This document shows positions 44,307 through 52,312 of a stretch of 64,000 nt of DNA, piece after piece. Each line of letters starts with the position of its first letter. The first letter of the stretch is position 1. The stretch spans positions 594,389-658,388 of the forward strand of contig NZ_RDFA01000001.1 of the NCBI RefSeq assembly GCF_004118325.1, given 5' to 3'. Made by a program: the position numbers and the translations under genes. Source of the stretch: Halorientalis pallida. Its GTDB lineage: Archaea; Halobacteriota; Halobacteria; Halobacteriales; Haloarculaceae. Under the pieces are notes generated by a model, which searched no databases, was not told where the DNA came from, and saw only the letters and a list, made by a program, of their open reading frames with translations.

Positions 44307-44594
44307 GTGAGTCCTACCGTCCACGAGATTCGGAACGCGATTCGAGCGACGACGGGTCGCTTCGAACGCGAGGTCGATGCGTCGTTCACGAAGGAGGAAC
44401 TGCAGGCGATCGGTGAGACGCTCGGGATCGATGTCGAGGAGACCGAGCGACCGTCGACGGCGCGGATGCGCCGACGAATCCGATCGGAGGTCGGGGTCGC
44501 AGAGTCGCCGGAGACCGCGGACGACACCACGTTTCTGAAGGCCGACCTGCAGGCGATTGCCGACGAGGTCGGGGCGTCGGTCGACTGCCAGTGA
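44307..44594 (+). CDS. Small haloarchaeal protein with two similar helical halves
   Basis: A 95-residue protein from GTG 44307 (VSPTVHEIRNAIRATTGRFE). The two halves resemble each other: FTKEELQAIGETLGIDVEE and FLKADLQAIADEVGASVD, preceded by IRNAIRATTG and MRRRIRSEVGV. This suggests a duplicated helix-loop-helix unit, possibly SAP-like nucleic-acid binding, but I cannot assign a family. It is followed after 61 bases by the GTPase gene, which seems to have its own promoter. Confidence 0.65.
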   Translation: MSPTVHEIRNAIRATTGRFEREVDASFTKEELQAIGETLGIDVEETERPSTARMRRRIRSEVGVAESPETADDTTFLKADLQAIADEVGASVDCQ

Positions 44595-44655
44595 TTCTCA
44601 CGCACAACATATCACATTCAAAACCATTTAGCGGTCTTCCGCGATAGGGAGAGTA

Positions 44656-45843
44656 ATGAGTTACCGGATCGGTCTCGTCGGCAAGCCCTCCGTGGGGAAG
44701 TCGACGTTCTTCAACGCGGCGACGATGAACGACGTGCCCGAGGGGGCCTACCCCTTCACGACCATCGACCCGAGCGTGGGCGAGGCCTACGTCCGGGTCG
44801 AGTGTGCGGCCCCGGAGTTCGGCCACGAGTGCACCCCCAACCACGGCTACTGTCGCGAGGGGACCCGCTACGTCCCGGTGAAGCTGGTCGACGTTGCGGG
44901 CCTCGTCCCGGGCGCCCACGAGGGACGCGGGCTGGGCAACCAGTTCCTGACGGACCTGAACGAGGCCGACGTGCTGGTCCACGTCGTCGACTTCTCCGGC
45001 GAGACCGACATCGAGGGCGAACCGACCGAGGACCACGACCCCCGGGAGGACATCGACTTCCTGGAGAACGAACTCGACATGTGGTATCTCGACGTGCTGG
45101 AGAAGGGCATCGAGCGCTACCGCTCGGGCTACCACGGCGAGGACGGCGACATCGAGGTCGAACTGGCCGAACAGATGAGCGCGTTCCGCACCAACGAGGA
45201 CGAGATCAAACAGATCATCCTCGCGCTGGAGCTCGAACTCGACCCCGACGCGTGGGACGAGGGCGACAGGGAGGAACTGGCCCGGGAGATCCGCAAGCGG
45301 ACCAAGCCGATGGTGATCGCGGCGAACAAGATGGACACGCCGGCCGCACAGGACAACTACGAGGCGATCACGAACGATCCCGACTACGACCACCTGACCG
45401 TGGTTCCGGTGTCTGCCCACGCCGAGAAGGCGCTGAAGACCGCCGACGAGGGCGGTGCCGTGGAGTACCGGCCGGGCGCGACGGACTTCGAGATCGTCGG
45501 CGACGTGAGCGACGAGCAGGCCGCCGGCCTCGAACAGATCCGGAGCTTCGTCGACGAGTTCGAGGGGGCCGGCGTCCAGACGGCGCTGGAGACGGCGCTG
45601 TTCGAGGAGTTCGGCGCGAAAGCCATCTTCCCCGGCAACGGCAGTCCCCGCGACAACGGGGAGTTCCTGCAGGACTGTTTCGTCCTCCCCGAAGACGCGA
45701 CCGCCGAGGAGTTCGCGTACTTCCTGCACTCCGACATCGGCGAGGGGTTCCTCCACGGCGTCGACGCCCGCTCGGGGCGGCAGGTCGGGGCCGACACGGA
45801 CCTGGATCACCGGGACGTGCTCGAAGTCGTCACGACGAACTGA
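44656..45843 (+). CDS. Obg-family GTPase/ATPase, YchF-like, with C-terminal TGS domain
   Basis: A 395-residue P-loop protein. G1 is [18 protein letters not shown] at residues 6-23; the switch region has [16 protein letters not shown]3 is [20 protein letters not shown] and G4 is [10 protein letters not shown] helical insertion lies between about 115 and 200. The last 85 residues ([41 protein letters not shown]) are the TGS domain. The archaeal members are ribosome-associated translation factors; nucleotide preference (ATP or GTP) is not decided here, as the G4 motif NKMD suggests GTP. Confidence 0.94.
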   Translation: MSYRIGLVGKPSVGKSTFFNAATMNDVPEGAYPFTTIDPSVGEAYVRVECAAPEFGHECTPNHGYCREGTRYVPVKLVDVAGLVPGAHEGRGLGNQFLTDLNEADVLVHVVDFSGETDIEGEPTEDHDPREDIDFLENELDMWYLDVLEKGIERYRSGYHGEDGDIEVELAEQMSAFRTNEDEIKQIILALELELDPDAWDEGDREELAREIRKRTKPMVIAANKMDTPAAQDNYEAITNDPDYDHLTVVPVSAHAEKALKTADEGGAVEYRPGATDFEIVGDVSDEQAAGLEQIRSFVDEFEGAGVQTALETALFEEFGAKAIFPGNGSPRDNGEFLQDCFVLPEDATAEEFAYFLHSDIGEGFLHGVDARSGRQVGADTDLDHRDVLEVVTTN

Positions 45844-45850
45844 GACGCCC

Positions 45851-46360
45851 TCAGAGCACGAGCCACGCCAGCAAGCCGACGATCAGCAGTTTCTTGAGGA
45901 GGATCACACCGACGATCAGCTGTCGGGTCGAGGCGGTCCGGGTCGCCCGAATCGCGCGTCGGGGAAGGTTCGGCGCACGGGCGAGTTCGCGGGCCAGGAG
46001 TTGCAGTTCGGTCCGGAACGTCTCGGCGGCCGACCCCTGGCCCTCGACTTGCGCGCGGTGAGCGCTGGGCACCCACTCGCCGCCGGTGTAGGTGAGTTCG
46101 ACGGTCTCACCGTCGAGGAAGGCGACCTGCTCGAAGTCGAAGCCGGCGGTCTCGGTCAGCCGTTCGAGTTTCAGCACGTCCCGGTCGTCGTCGAGGTCGT
46201 AGGACAGTCGGACGGGGTCTGGGGACCACTCGAACGTGGCCGTCAGGACCACGCGCTCGCGGCCGACGGCCACGTCGGTCACCGTCGCCAGTTCCGCGTT
46301 CCCCCGACGTTCGCGCTTCTTCGCGGCGAGATGTTCGTACTCGGTGACGGTCTCGGCCAT
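45851..46360 (-). CDS. Tail-anchored haloarchaeal protein of unknown function
   Basis: A 169-residue protein (MAETVTEYEHLAAKKRERRG). The first 115 residues look like a beta-rich soluble domain (VVLTATFEWSPDPVRLSYDL, VAFLDGETVELTYTGGEWVP); then a helical part (FRTELQLLARELARAPNLPR) and a C-terminal helix QLIVGVILLKKLLIVGLLAWL that would anchor it in the membrane with the domain in the cytoplasm. It converges on the GTPase gene with 7 bases between stops. No family recognised. Confidence 0.7.
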   Translation of the reverse strand: MAETVTEYEHLAAKKRERRGNAELATVTDVAVGRERVVLTATFEWSPDPVRLSYDLDDDRDVLKLERLTETAGFDFEQVAFLDGETVELTYTGGEWVPSAHRAQVEGQGSAAETFRTELQLLARELARAPNLPRRAIRATRTASTRQLIVGVILLKKLLIVGLLAWLVL

Positions 46361-46426
46361 ACACTCACTCGGGCGGGGCAGAATATAAGTTTACTTTTTG
46401 TCACTTGCTCTGATATAAAAGGCGAC

Positions 46427-47395
46427 TCACCCGTTCCAGAGCGCCGGGGCGCGCTCGCGGCCGTGGGCCATGAGGCGGTCGATGAAGCCGGGGTCGCGGT
46501 CGAGTTTCGAGTGGCTGTCGAGGTCGTCGGCGAGGGCGGGTGCGATGTCGACCTCCCGGAGGGCGATCCGTTTGTAGCGGTCGTCGGTGATGACGCCGTC
46601 TTCGATCATGCGGTTGATGGACTCGATGGTGTGTTTCTCCTGGTCGAGCGAGAGGTTGCCCGCGAGTTCGTTGCGGCGATCGGTGATCTCGCTCGTGCTG
46701 GTCGGCACTTCCTCCCGAGTTCGGGGGTTGATGCGGACGATCCAGATCTCGTCGGGTTTCTCGTCGGCGGGCGCGTCGCTGACGAACTGACGGATGGGCG
46801 GGTTCTGCGAGAACAGGCCGTCCCAGTAGTACTCGCCGGCGATCTCGGCGGCCTCGAAGACGTTGGGGATCGCCCCCGAAGCGACCGCGGCCTCGACGCC
46901 GGCCTCGCCGTTCTCGAAGAGTTCGAAGGTGCCGTTGCGCACGTCGACGGCGCTGACGTACAGCGACGGTTCGCCACCGGCGGCCACGGCCGCGTCTAGA
47001 TCGGTGTGTTCGGCGATGGCGTCGCGCAACACGTCCCGGCCGACCTCCGAGATCGGATTGAAGTACGGGCTGATCGAGAACTGGCCGAGTTCGTCGGTGA
47101 GTCGCGCACTCGTCAGCAGTCCGTCGTTGGCGGCCCGGCCCCACGGGGTACGGGCGGCGATGTCCGACCAGAACCCGTCGAGGTTCGCGACCGCACGGCC
47201 GGGGTCGTCCCGCCGGAGGCCGGCCCAGGCGATCGTCGCACACGCCGCGCCGCCGGAGGCACCGCTCAGCGCCGTGATCTCGTACTCGCCGGGAGCGTCC
47301 TCGATGACACGCTGGAGCACACCACCAGTGAACGCCGTGTGACTCCCGCCGCCCTGACACGCGATGGCCACCCGCGTCGTCCCACTCGATGACAT
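46427..47395 (-). CDS. Patatin-like phospholipase
   Basis: A 322-residue esterase with a Ser-Asp dyad. ATG 47395 gives MSSSGTTRVAIACQGGGSHT. The oxyanion loop is CQGGGSHTAFTGGVL; the nucleophile serine lies in ITALSGASGGAACATIAW (GxSxG, near residue 47). The aspartate is in YYWDGLFSQNPPIRQF. The rest includes VSAVDVRNGTFELFENGE and IPNVFEAAEI, typical of bacterial patatins such as RssA. It would act on acyl esters in the cytoplasm; in archaea, whose lipids are ether-linked, the natural substrate is unclear. It is divergent from deoxyhypusine synthase. Confidence 0.92.
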   Translation of the reverse strand: MSSSGTTRVAIACQGGGSHTAFTGGVLQRVIEDAPGEYEITALSGASGGAACATIAWAGLRRDDPGRAVANLDGFWSDIAARTPWGRAANDGLLTSARLTDELGQFSISPYFNPISEVGRDVLRDAIAEHTDLDAAVAAGGEPSLYVSAVDVRNGTFELFENGEAGVEAAVASGAIPNVFEAAEIAGEYYWDGLFSQNPPIRQFVSDAPADEKPDEIWIVRINPRTREEVPTSTSEITDRRNELAGNLSLDQEKHTIESINRMIEDGVITDDRYKRIALREVDIAPALADDLDSHSKLDRDPGFIDRLMAHGRERAPALWNG

Positions 47396-47512
47396 GCCTC
47401 CCGATACACCTTCACTCTGGGTAGCTATTGGGACGTGAAAGGAATCCGGAGAGGACAGGAGCCCCGCAGACAATCGCGGAGTTGAAGCGCCTCCGGCGGT
47501 CACAGAGGGGCA

Positions 47513-48547
47513 ATGAGCGACGACGGGACCGGAGACGACGAACCGGACCACGAACAGCCGCCACGCGAGGCCTTCGAACACGACCCGATCGGCCACGCCG
47601 AGGCGCGGGCGGGCATGACGGTGGGCGAACTCGCCGCCGAGTACGGCGAGGCGGGCGTCGGCGCGGCCGACATGCACGAGGCCGTCGACATCTACGCCGA
47701 CATGCTCGACGACGACGTACTCGTCGTGATGGGGCTGGCTGGCGCGATGGTGCCAAGCGGGATGCGCCGGATCGTCTCGGACCTGATCCGGGACGGCCAC
47801 GTCGACGCGCTGGTGACCACCGGTGCGAACCTGACCCACGACACCATCGAAGGGATCGGCGGCAAACACCACCACGGGCCGGTCCCCCACGAGGAGCGCG
47901 AGCGCGAACACGACGAGCAGTTGCGCGAGGAGGGCGTCGACCGCATCTACAACGTCTACCTCCCGCAGGAACACTTCGCGCTGTTCGAGTCACACCTCCG
48001 GGAGGAGGTGTTCCCGCCGCTGGCCGAGGAGGGGACCGTGAGCATCCAGCGCCTGACCGAGAAACTGGGCGAGGCCAACGCGGCAGTCAACGAGCGCGAG
48101 GGGGTCGACGAGGACCCCGGCATCGCCGCGGCCGCTTACGAGTCCGACGTGCCCATCTACTGCCCGGCGGTGCAGGACTCGGTGCTGGGCCTGCAGGCCT
48201 GGATGTACAACCAGACCTCCGACTTCTCGCTCGACGCGCTGGCGGACATGGACACGCTCACCGACCAGGCCTTCGACGCCGACCGGACCGGGGCCCTGGT
48301 CGTCGGCGGCGGCGTCCCGAAGAACTACGTCCTCCAGACGATGCTGGTCGCACCCGAAGCCTACGACCTGGCGGTCCAGCTGACGATGGACCCGCCCCAG
48401 ACCGGCGGCCTCTCCGGCGCGACCCTCGAGGAGGCCCGGTCGTGGGGGAAACTCGAAACGGCCGCCCGCAACGTCTCCGTCTACGCCGACGCGACCATCA
48501 CGCTCCCGCTGTTGGTGGCCGCGGCCCGCGAACGGATCGCCGACTGA
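47513..48547 (+). CDS. dys: Deoxyhypusine synthase
   Basis: A 344-residue NAD-dependent enzyme that moves the aminobutyl group of spermidine (or an agmatine-derived donor) onto the aIF5A lysine. Landmarks: VLVVMGLAGAMVPSGMRRIV, DALVTTGANLTHDTIEGIGG (NAD site), YCPAVQDSVLGLQAWMYNQT, ALVVGGGVPKNYVLQTML and ARSWGKLETAARNVSVYADA; the lysine of WGKL near residue 313 is the enzyme-imine lysine. The N-terminus has about 25 acidic residues before the core. Its substrate protein is encoded 13 kb away, together with agmatinase. Confidence 0.96.
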   Translation: MSDDGTGDDEPDHEQPPREAFEHDPIGHAEARAGMTVGELAAEYGEAGVGAADMHEAVDIYADMLDDDVLVVMGLAGAMVPSGMRRIVSDLIRDGHVDALVTTGANLTHDTIEGIGGKHHHGPVPHEEREREHDEQLREEGVDRIYNVYLPQEHFALFESHLREEVFPPLAEEGTVSIQRLTEKLGEANAAVNEREGVDEDPGIAAAAYESDVPIYCPAVQDSVLGLQAWMYNQTSDFSLDALADMDTLTDQAFDADRTGALVVGGGVPKNYVLQTMLVAPEAYDLAVQLTMDPPQTGGLSGATLEEARSWGKLETAARNVSVYADATITLPLLVAAARERIAD

Positions 48548-48652
48548 CCGGACACGGTCTGGTTGCCCCTTCCCACCGCTCGGATACCGGCTGTGGAACC
48601 TGTACATCTGAACGTATCCCCGCCGTTCAGTTTTGTTTTTGTATTGATCACG

Positions 48653-48664
48653 CGAAAAAATTAA
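48653..48664 (+). promoter_or_regulatory. AT-rich promoter-like site before the glycerophosphotransferase gene
   Basis: AAAAAATTAATG lies in an AT-rich stretch (48628-48690) about 95 bases before ATG 48755. If it is the TATA element the transcript would have a leader of roughly 65 bases. Judged from composition only. Confidence 0.35.
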
Positions 48665-48754
48665 TGACTATGGTAGCATATGTAACGCGCATTGCCGTAC
48701 AGCCGGCTACAGTGGCAGCATCGACGGACAGGTACCCGCGGTATCACCTTCACC

Positions 48755-49765
48755 ATGGTCAACGTTCTGTACACCTTCGACCGGCAATTCATGTGGAAAA
48801 CGTTCGCCGCCATCGATGCACACCTGACCGACGACTCCGCGGTGCTGTGGCTGGGTGCCGACGACCCGGGTGACGTGTTCGATGGCGGACGACCGGTAGC
48901 GGCCCCCACGTCCATCGACTCGGCGGCCGCTCTCGACGCCGTCGTCGACGATGTCGATCCCGACGTCGTCGTCAAGAACCACCGCTTCGAGTCGACCGTC
49001 CTCGACGACGACCCGACCTACCACGACCGCTACCCCGTCGTCCACGTCCGCCACGGCGCGTCGCTCGGACGCGGCGAGACCGCGAACACCACCCGCGACC
49101 TCGCAGACACCCTGGCCGTCGCGCTAGCCCCCGGGGACCGATGGGCCGAGCGCTACCGGGAGGCGTTCCCCGAGTCGGTCCGGGTCGCCACGGTCGGGAT
49201 TCCGGAAGCGGACGCGCTCGTCGGCACCGATCCACCACGCGAACGACGCGTGCTGTACGCTCCGACCAACCACAATTACGGTGGCGGAAGTTACCTGGAG
49301 ACCGCCGAGGACGTGGTTGAGACCTTCGCCGACACCGACTTGCAGTTGCGGTTTCGCCCCCACCCGATGGATCGGATCGAAGAGCCGGGCAGGTCGGTGA
49401 CCGAACGCTGTCGCGGCCGGATCGCCGAGCTGGCGAACGTCACGTTCGACGACGCGAGTACACCCCGCGAGAGCCTGCTGTGGGCAGACCTCCTGCTCTC
49501 TGACTGTTCGGGTGCCATCACCGAGTGGCTCCACACGGGTCGGCCGCTCGTCCAGTTGACCGCCACGGCCGCCGACCACGAGCTGCCGGTCGTCGGCGTC
49601 CAGACCGACGACCTCTCGCTGTCGACGGTCGAGCGTGTGTACGAGGACGGGTATCCACCAGAGGTCGCGCGCGTGGTCGCGGAGACGGTCGCCGGCCTCG
49701 GGATTCCGATGGACGGCCGTGCCAGCGAGCGGGCCGCTCGGGAGGTGACCGCATGCACGCAGTGA
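48755..49765 (+). CDS. CDP-glycerol:poly(glycerophosphate) glycerophosphotransferase family protein
   Basis: A 336-residue GT-B-like transferase (MVNVLYTFDRQFMWKTFAAI). ATG 48755 is preferred to one 21 codons upstream. The C-terminal half matches the TagB/TagF family: RVLYAPTNHNYGGGSY, LQLRFRPHPMDRIEEPGRSV, ASTPRESLLWADLLLSDCSGAITEWLHTGRP, in which RPHP and the SDCSGAxxE block are the active-site histidine and donor-binding region. It would transfer polyol-phosphate units from a CDP-linked donor. It overlaps the following nucleotidyltransferase by 13 bases, which supports a shared pathway. Confidence 0.85.
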   Translation: MVNVLYTFDRQFMWKTFAAIDAHLTDDSAVLWLGADDPGDVFDGGRPVAAPTSIDSAAALDAVVDDVDPDVVVKNHRFESTVLDDDPTYHDRYPVVHVRHGASLGRGETANTTRDLADTLAVALAPGDRWAERYREAFPESVRVATVGIPEADALVGTDPPRERRVLYAPTNHNYGGGSYLETAEDVVETFADTDLQLRFRPHPMDRIEEPGRSVTERCRGRIAELANVTFDDASTPRESLLWADLLLSDCSGAITEWLHTGRPLVQLTATAADHELPVVGVQTDDLSLSTVERVYEDGYPPEVARVVAETVAGLGIPMDGRASERAAREVTACTQ

Positions 49766-50442
49766 TCCTCGCGGCCGGCGAGGGGAGCCGGATGGGCGGT
49801 GCCACGGCGGACGTGCCCAAGGCGTTCATGGACCTCGCAGGGCGGACGCTGTACGAGCGCCAGCGGGCCGCCATCGACCCGCACACGCAGGCCGTCACGG
49901 TCGTGTTAGGCCACGCTTACGAGAACGTCCAGGACCAGGTCGGGGACGCACGCACGGTCGTCCTCGAAGACTGGGACGACTACGAGAACGCCGAATCCCT
50001 TCGGCGCGGCCTCCGGGGCGTCGACGACGACGTCCTCGTGGTCAACGGGGACGTCGTGGTCACCGAAGGCGTGGTCGCCCGACTGCGTGCGCGGCACGCC
50101 GCTTCCGACGGGTGTAACGTCGTCGCCTGCCTTCCCGGACGGCAGGCGGAAGCCACGGCGATCCGGTGTGACGACCGCGGCCGCGTCACCGACTACGGCC
50201 TCATCACCGGCCGCCGCCACGCGGGCGTGGGCGTCCTCGACCGATCGAGCCTCGACGCCGCCCGAAACTGGCTCGCGGCCCACCGCCGCGAGTGGTACCC
50301 CGGCCTCTACACCGCCATCGAAACCGAGGCCGTCGCCATCCCTGCCGCCCACCACATCGAGATCAACTACCCACGGGACCGGATCGCGGCGCGGGGCAAA
50401 CTCCCCTTGAACCCCACCGACGAACTCGACGTTGGCACGTGA
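49753..50442 (+). CDS. Nucleotidyltransferase (CTP-dependent polyol-phosphate type likely)
   Basis: A 229-residue NTP-transferase (MHAVILAAGEGSRMGGATAD). The signature loop LAAGEGSRMGG, the lysine of VPKAFMDLAGRTLYER and DVLVVNGDVVVTEGVVARLR (metal Asp) are complete; ADHHIEINYPRDR-like AAHHIEINYPRDRIAARGK closes the active site. Similar proteins make CDP-activated alcohol phosphates or nucleotide sugars. Its overlap with the CDP-glycerol-type transferase gene suggests that it makes that enzyme's donor. The exact substrate is inference. Confidence 0.87.
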   Translation: MHAVILAAGEGSRMGGATADVPKAFMDLAGRTLYERQRAAIDPHTQAVTVVLGHAYENVQDQVGDARTVVLEDWDDYENAESLRRGLRGVDDDVLVVNGDVVVTEGVVARLRARHAASDGCNVVACLPGRQAEATAIRCDDRGRVTDYGLITGRRHAGVGVLDRSSLDAARNWLAAHRREWYPGLYTAIETEAVAIPAAHHIEINYPRDRIAARGKLPLNPTDELDVGT

Positions 50443-50583
50443 CCGTAGCGACCGAGTACTCCCGTTCAGCGACCCTTATCGCGGCGTAGCGCTCCTGCGT
50501 GTCGGACTCTCACCGCCGTCCGGTACTACCGGGTGGCGTAGCTTGCGATACTGTTAACCCCGTCCTACACCTGGCCTCAGGTG

Positions 50584-51246
50584 ATGGAGATCATCGGTCA
50601 CCGGGGATGCGCCGATCAGTGTCCGGAAAACACCGTCGCCGCGGTCGAACGCGCCGCCCGGTACGTCGACGCGGTCGAAGTCGACGTGCGCCGCTGTGGC
50701 TCCGGTGAACTCGTCGTCTTCCACGACGAACGTGTCGACGAGTTGACCGACGGCACCGGTCGCGTGGACGACCTCACGCTCGCCGAACTCCGCGCGCTCG
50801 ACGTGGCGGACTCCGGCGAACCGGTCCCCCGCCTCGGCGACGTCCTCGACGCAGTTCCACCGGGCGTCGGCACGCAACTGGAGCTCAAAGAGACCGGCCT
50901 CGCACCCGACGTTCGCGACCTGCTCGCGCAGTACACCGTCGACGCGGCCATCTCCTCGTTTCGCCCCGCCGCCCTCGAAGCGGCGCTCGCCCTCGACTGG
51001 AACGTCCCGACGGGCTACCTGTTCGCGGAGAATCCATGGTCGAACCTGCAGACAGCGGTCGAGCTGGGCTGTGATGCGGTCCACCCCCACTACGATCTCT
51101 GTATCGAGACCGACGTGGTCGACCAGGCCCACCGCGAAGGGCTGGACGTGATCGCCTGGAAAGCCGCCAAGACCCGTGAGGAGATCGCCAACCTGCGGGC
51201 CGCCGGCGTCGACGGCGTCACCGCCGACCGCTGGGACATCGCGTGA
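50584..51246 (+). CDS. Glycerophosphodiester phosphodiesterase
   Basis: A 220-residue TIM-barrel hydrolase that cleaves glycerophosphodiesters to glycerol 3-phosphate. ATG 50584 (MEIIGHRGCADQCPENTVAA) is chosen; GTG directly before it is possible. The catalytic histidines are in IGHRG and VVFHDERVDEL; metal ligands are the Glu-x-Asp of AVEVDVRR and Glu of QLELKETG. Further landmarks: HPHYDLCIETDVVDQAHREG and GVDGVTADRW. It follows the two polyol-phosphate genes on the same strand after 141 bases and could recycle or trim the same polymer. It is the last chromosomal gene before the integrated element. Confidence 0.93.
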   Translation: MEIIGHRGCADQCPENTVAAVERAARYVDAVEVDVRRCGSGELVVFHDERVDELTDGTGRVDDLTLAELRALDVADSGEPVPRLGDVLDAVPPGVGTQLELKETGLAPDVRDLLAQYTVDAAISSFRPAALEAALALDWNVPTGYLFAENPWSNLQTAVELGCDAVHPHYDLCIETDVVDQAHREGLDVIAWKAAKTREEIANLRAAGVDGVTADRWDIA

Positions 51247-51336
51247 ATCTTGGGGCTGGCCGCTGTATCACCGGCCGGCCGATGACGAACCCGCGGTTCC
51301 GAGCCGGCCTGACGACCCGGCCGTGACGAACCCTAT

Positions 51337-51347
51337 GAGTGCCGAGG
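51337..51347 (+). repeat. Left direct repeat (candidate attL core)
   Basis: GAGTGCCGAGG, 90 bases after the glycerophosphodiesterase stop, exactly where composition changes. It is identical to the sequence at 56147-56157. Confidence 0.6.
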
Positions 51348-51349
51348 TC

Positions 51350-51373
51350 TGCATCTCTTACCTAAGAGATGCA
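51350..51373. repeat. Perfect palindrome at the left edge of the element
   Basis: TGCATCTCTTA and TAAGAGATGCA are separated by CC: 11-base perfect arms. It starts 2 bases inside the left direct repeat. It might be an arm site for the recombinase, a regulator site or a transcription stop for the gene to the left; no second copy is seen at the right edge. Confidence 0.8.
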
Positions 51374-51451
51374 CTCGTTATTGAACAAATGCAAAGCGAA
51401 GCATCCAGAACTAGTCTGCTAACCGGAGAATATATCAATAAATCACACACC

Positions 51452-51688
51452 GTAGCGATCCACACGGGAACCATGGAAGACGGCGAGGACCAGTTCCATA
51501 AGAAATTCACTCCGCATACGTTTCGGACGGTGTTCACGACGCTGATGCGGAATCAAGGAATGAAACAGCACGTCCTCCAGTACATCCGTGGGGATGCGGA
51601 GAGCGAGACGATGGACATCTACACGCGGGTCGACAGAGACGACGTACGGGAGGAGTATCTGGACTGCATCAAACCGCTGGGTCTGTAG
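51452..51688 (+). pseudogene. Truncated tyrosine recombinase, C-terminal remnant
   Basis: About 78 codons with stop, corresponding to the last quarter of the recombinase at 54598-55539 but in opposite orientation. It keeps FHKKFTPHTFRTVFTTLMRN (HxxR box), MKQHVLQYIRGDAESETMDI and the catalytic tyrosine in MDIYTRVDRD. Everything N-terminal, including the first catalytic arginine, is missing; upstream codons (from 51334) have no recombinase character. A 49-base block (51530-51578) is identical to the intact copy. It cannot be a working recombinase. Confidence 0.85.
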
Positions 51689-51711
51689 TTACGCCGACTC
51701 GGGCGGAAAGT

Positions 51712-51975
51712 TCAGGGCGGGAGGTGTCGGTCGTAGATGTTCCGGCGATGCCCGACAGCCTCGACAATCAGGCGGTCGTCCTCTCGGTTCCAGGTGATGA
51801 TTGCGCGGTAGTCACCGGCCCGGAGTTTGTAGTAGGGGTAGCCGGTCAGTTTCTCTAATCGGTGGGAGGTCCAGTCTTTCGCCTCGTCGAGTTTCTTCAC
51901 GAGTCGCTCTTGGGCTTCGGTGTCGAGGCCTTCGAGCAGGTCGAGTGCTTTCGGCGTCCACTCGACCTCAGTCAT
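51712..51975 (-). CDS. RelE/ParE-type toxin
   Basis: An 87-residue protein (MTEVEWTPKALDLLEGLDTE) with the RelE fold: helix LDTEAQERLVKKLDEAKDW, then TGYPYYKLRAGDYRAIITWN and LIVEAVGHRRNIYDRHLPP. The KLRAGDYRAIITW strand and the terminal HRRNIYDR are the expected RNA-contacting part of this family, which cleaves mRNA in the ribosome. Its start overlaps the antitoxin gene by 8 bases, so the antitoxin is made first. It belongs to the integrated element and may stabilise it. Confidence 0.9.
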   Translation of the reverse strand: MTEVEWTPKALDLLEGLDTEAQERLVKKLDEAKDWTSHRLEKLTGYPYYKLRAGDYRAIITWNREDDRLIVEAVGHRRNIYDRHLPP

Positions 51976-52246
51976 CGATGCCGAGTCGTTCCTTCACGTC
52001 TGCCTGGGACACCGTCTCGCCGTCGTCGCGTTGCTCGCGGCTCTCTGCGAGGTGCTCTAGTGCCTCCTCGGAGAGTTGCGTCGGCGGTTCGACAGCGTCA
52101 CGGAGCGCATCGCGGACGAACTCGGATTTGCTCGCGTATCCACGTTCTTCCCACACCTCATCAACCTCGGCGAGAAGGGTCTTTGGCACCCGGACGTTGA
52201 TCTTCTCCATTTCTCCGTCCGTGCCGGCGTCGCGGTCGGTGCTCAT
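51968..52246 (-). CDS. Ribbon-helix-helix antitoxin
   Basis: A 92-residue protein from ATG 52246 (MSTDRDAGTDGEMEKINVRV). The DNA-binding part is MEKINVRVPKTLLAEVDEVW followed by RGYASKSEFVRDALRDAVEP, a standard ribbon-helix-helix. The C-terminal half (LSEEALEHLAESREQ, SQADVKERLGID) is acidic and would wrap the toxin. An in-frame start 18 codons upstream lies beyond the operator palindrome and is rejected. It probably represses its own operon through the palindrome at 52251-52270. Confidence 0.9.
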   Translation of the reverse strand: MSTDRDAGTDGEMEKINVRVPKTLLAEVDEVWEERGYASKSEFVRDALRDAVEPPTQLSEEALEHLAESREQRDDGETVSQADVKERLGIDD

Positions 52247-52250
52247 GTTC

Positions 52251-52270
52251 TGTGATACGACTGTATCACA
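52251..52270. promoter_or_regulatory. Operator palindrome of the toxin-antitoxin operon
   Basis: TGTGATAC-GACT-GTATCACA, perfect 8-base arms, placed 4 bases before the antitoxin ATG on the minus strand. Position and symmetry fit autoregulation by a ribbon-helix-helix dimer pair. Confidence 0.75.
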
Positions 52271-52312
52271 CAAGAACGTTGGCACTCCGAACGGGACCAC
52301 TGCGAGCAGGGT

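Noticed and set aside
48664-48870. Small plus-strand frame starting at ATG 48664 before the glycerophosphotransferase
   Set aside because: It runs into the transferase gene in a different frame and becomes Arg/His-rich; judged to be non-coding leader plus shadow.
51337-51347. tRNA 3' end as integration site
   Set aside because: GAGTGCCGAGG recalls part of some tRNAs, but no cloverleaf can be built around either repeat copy.
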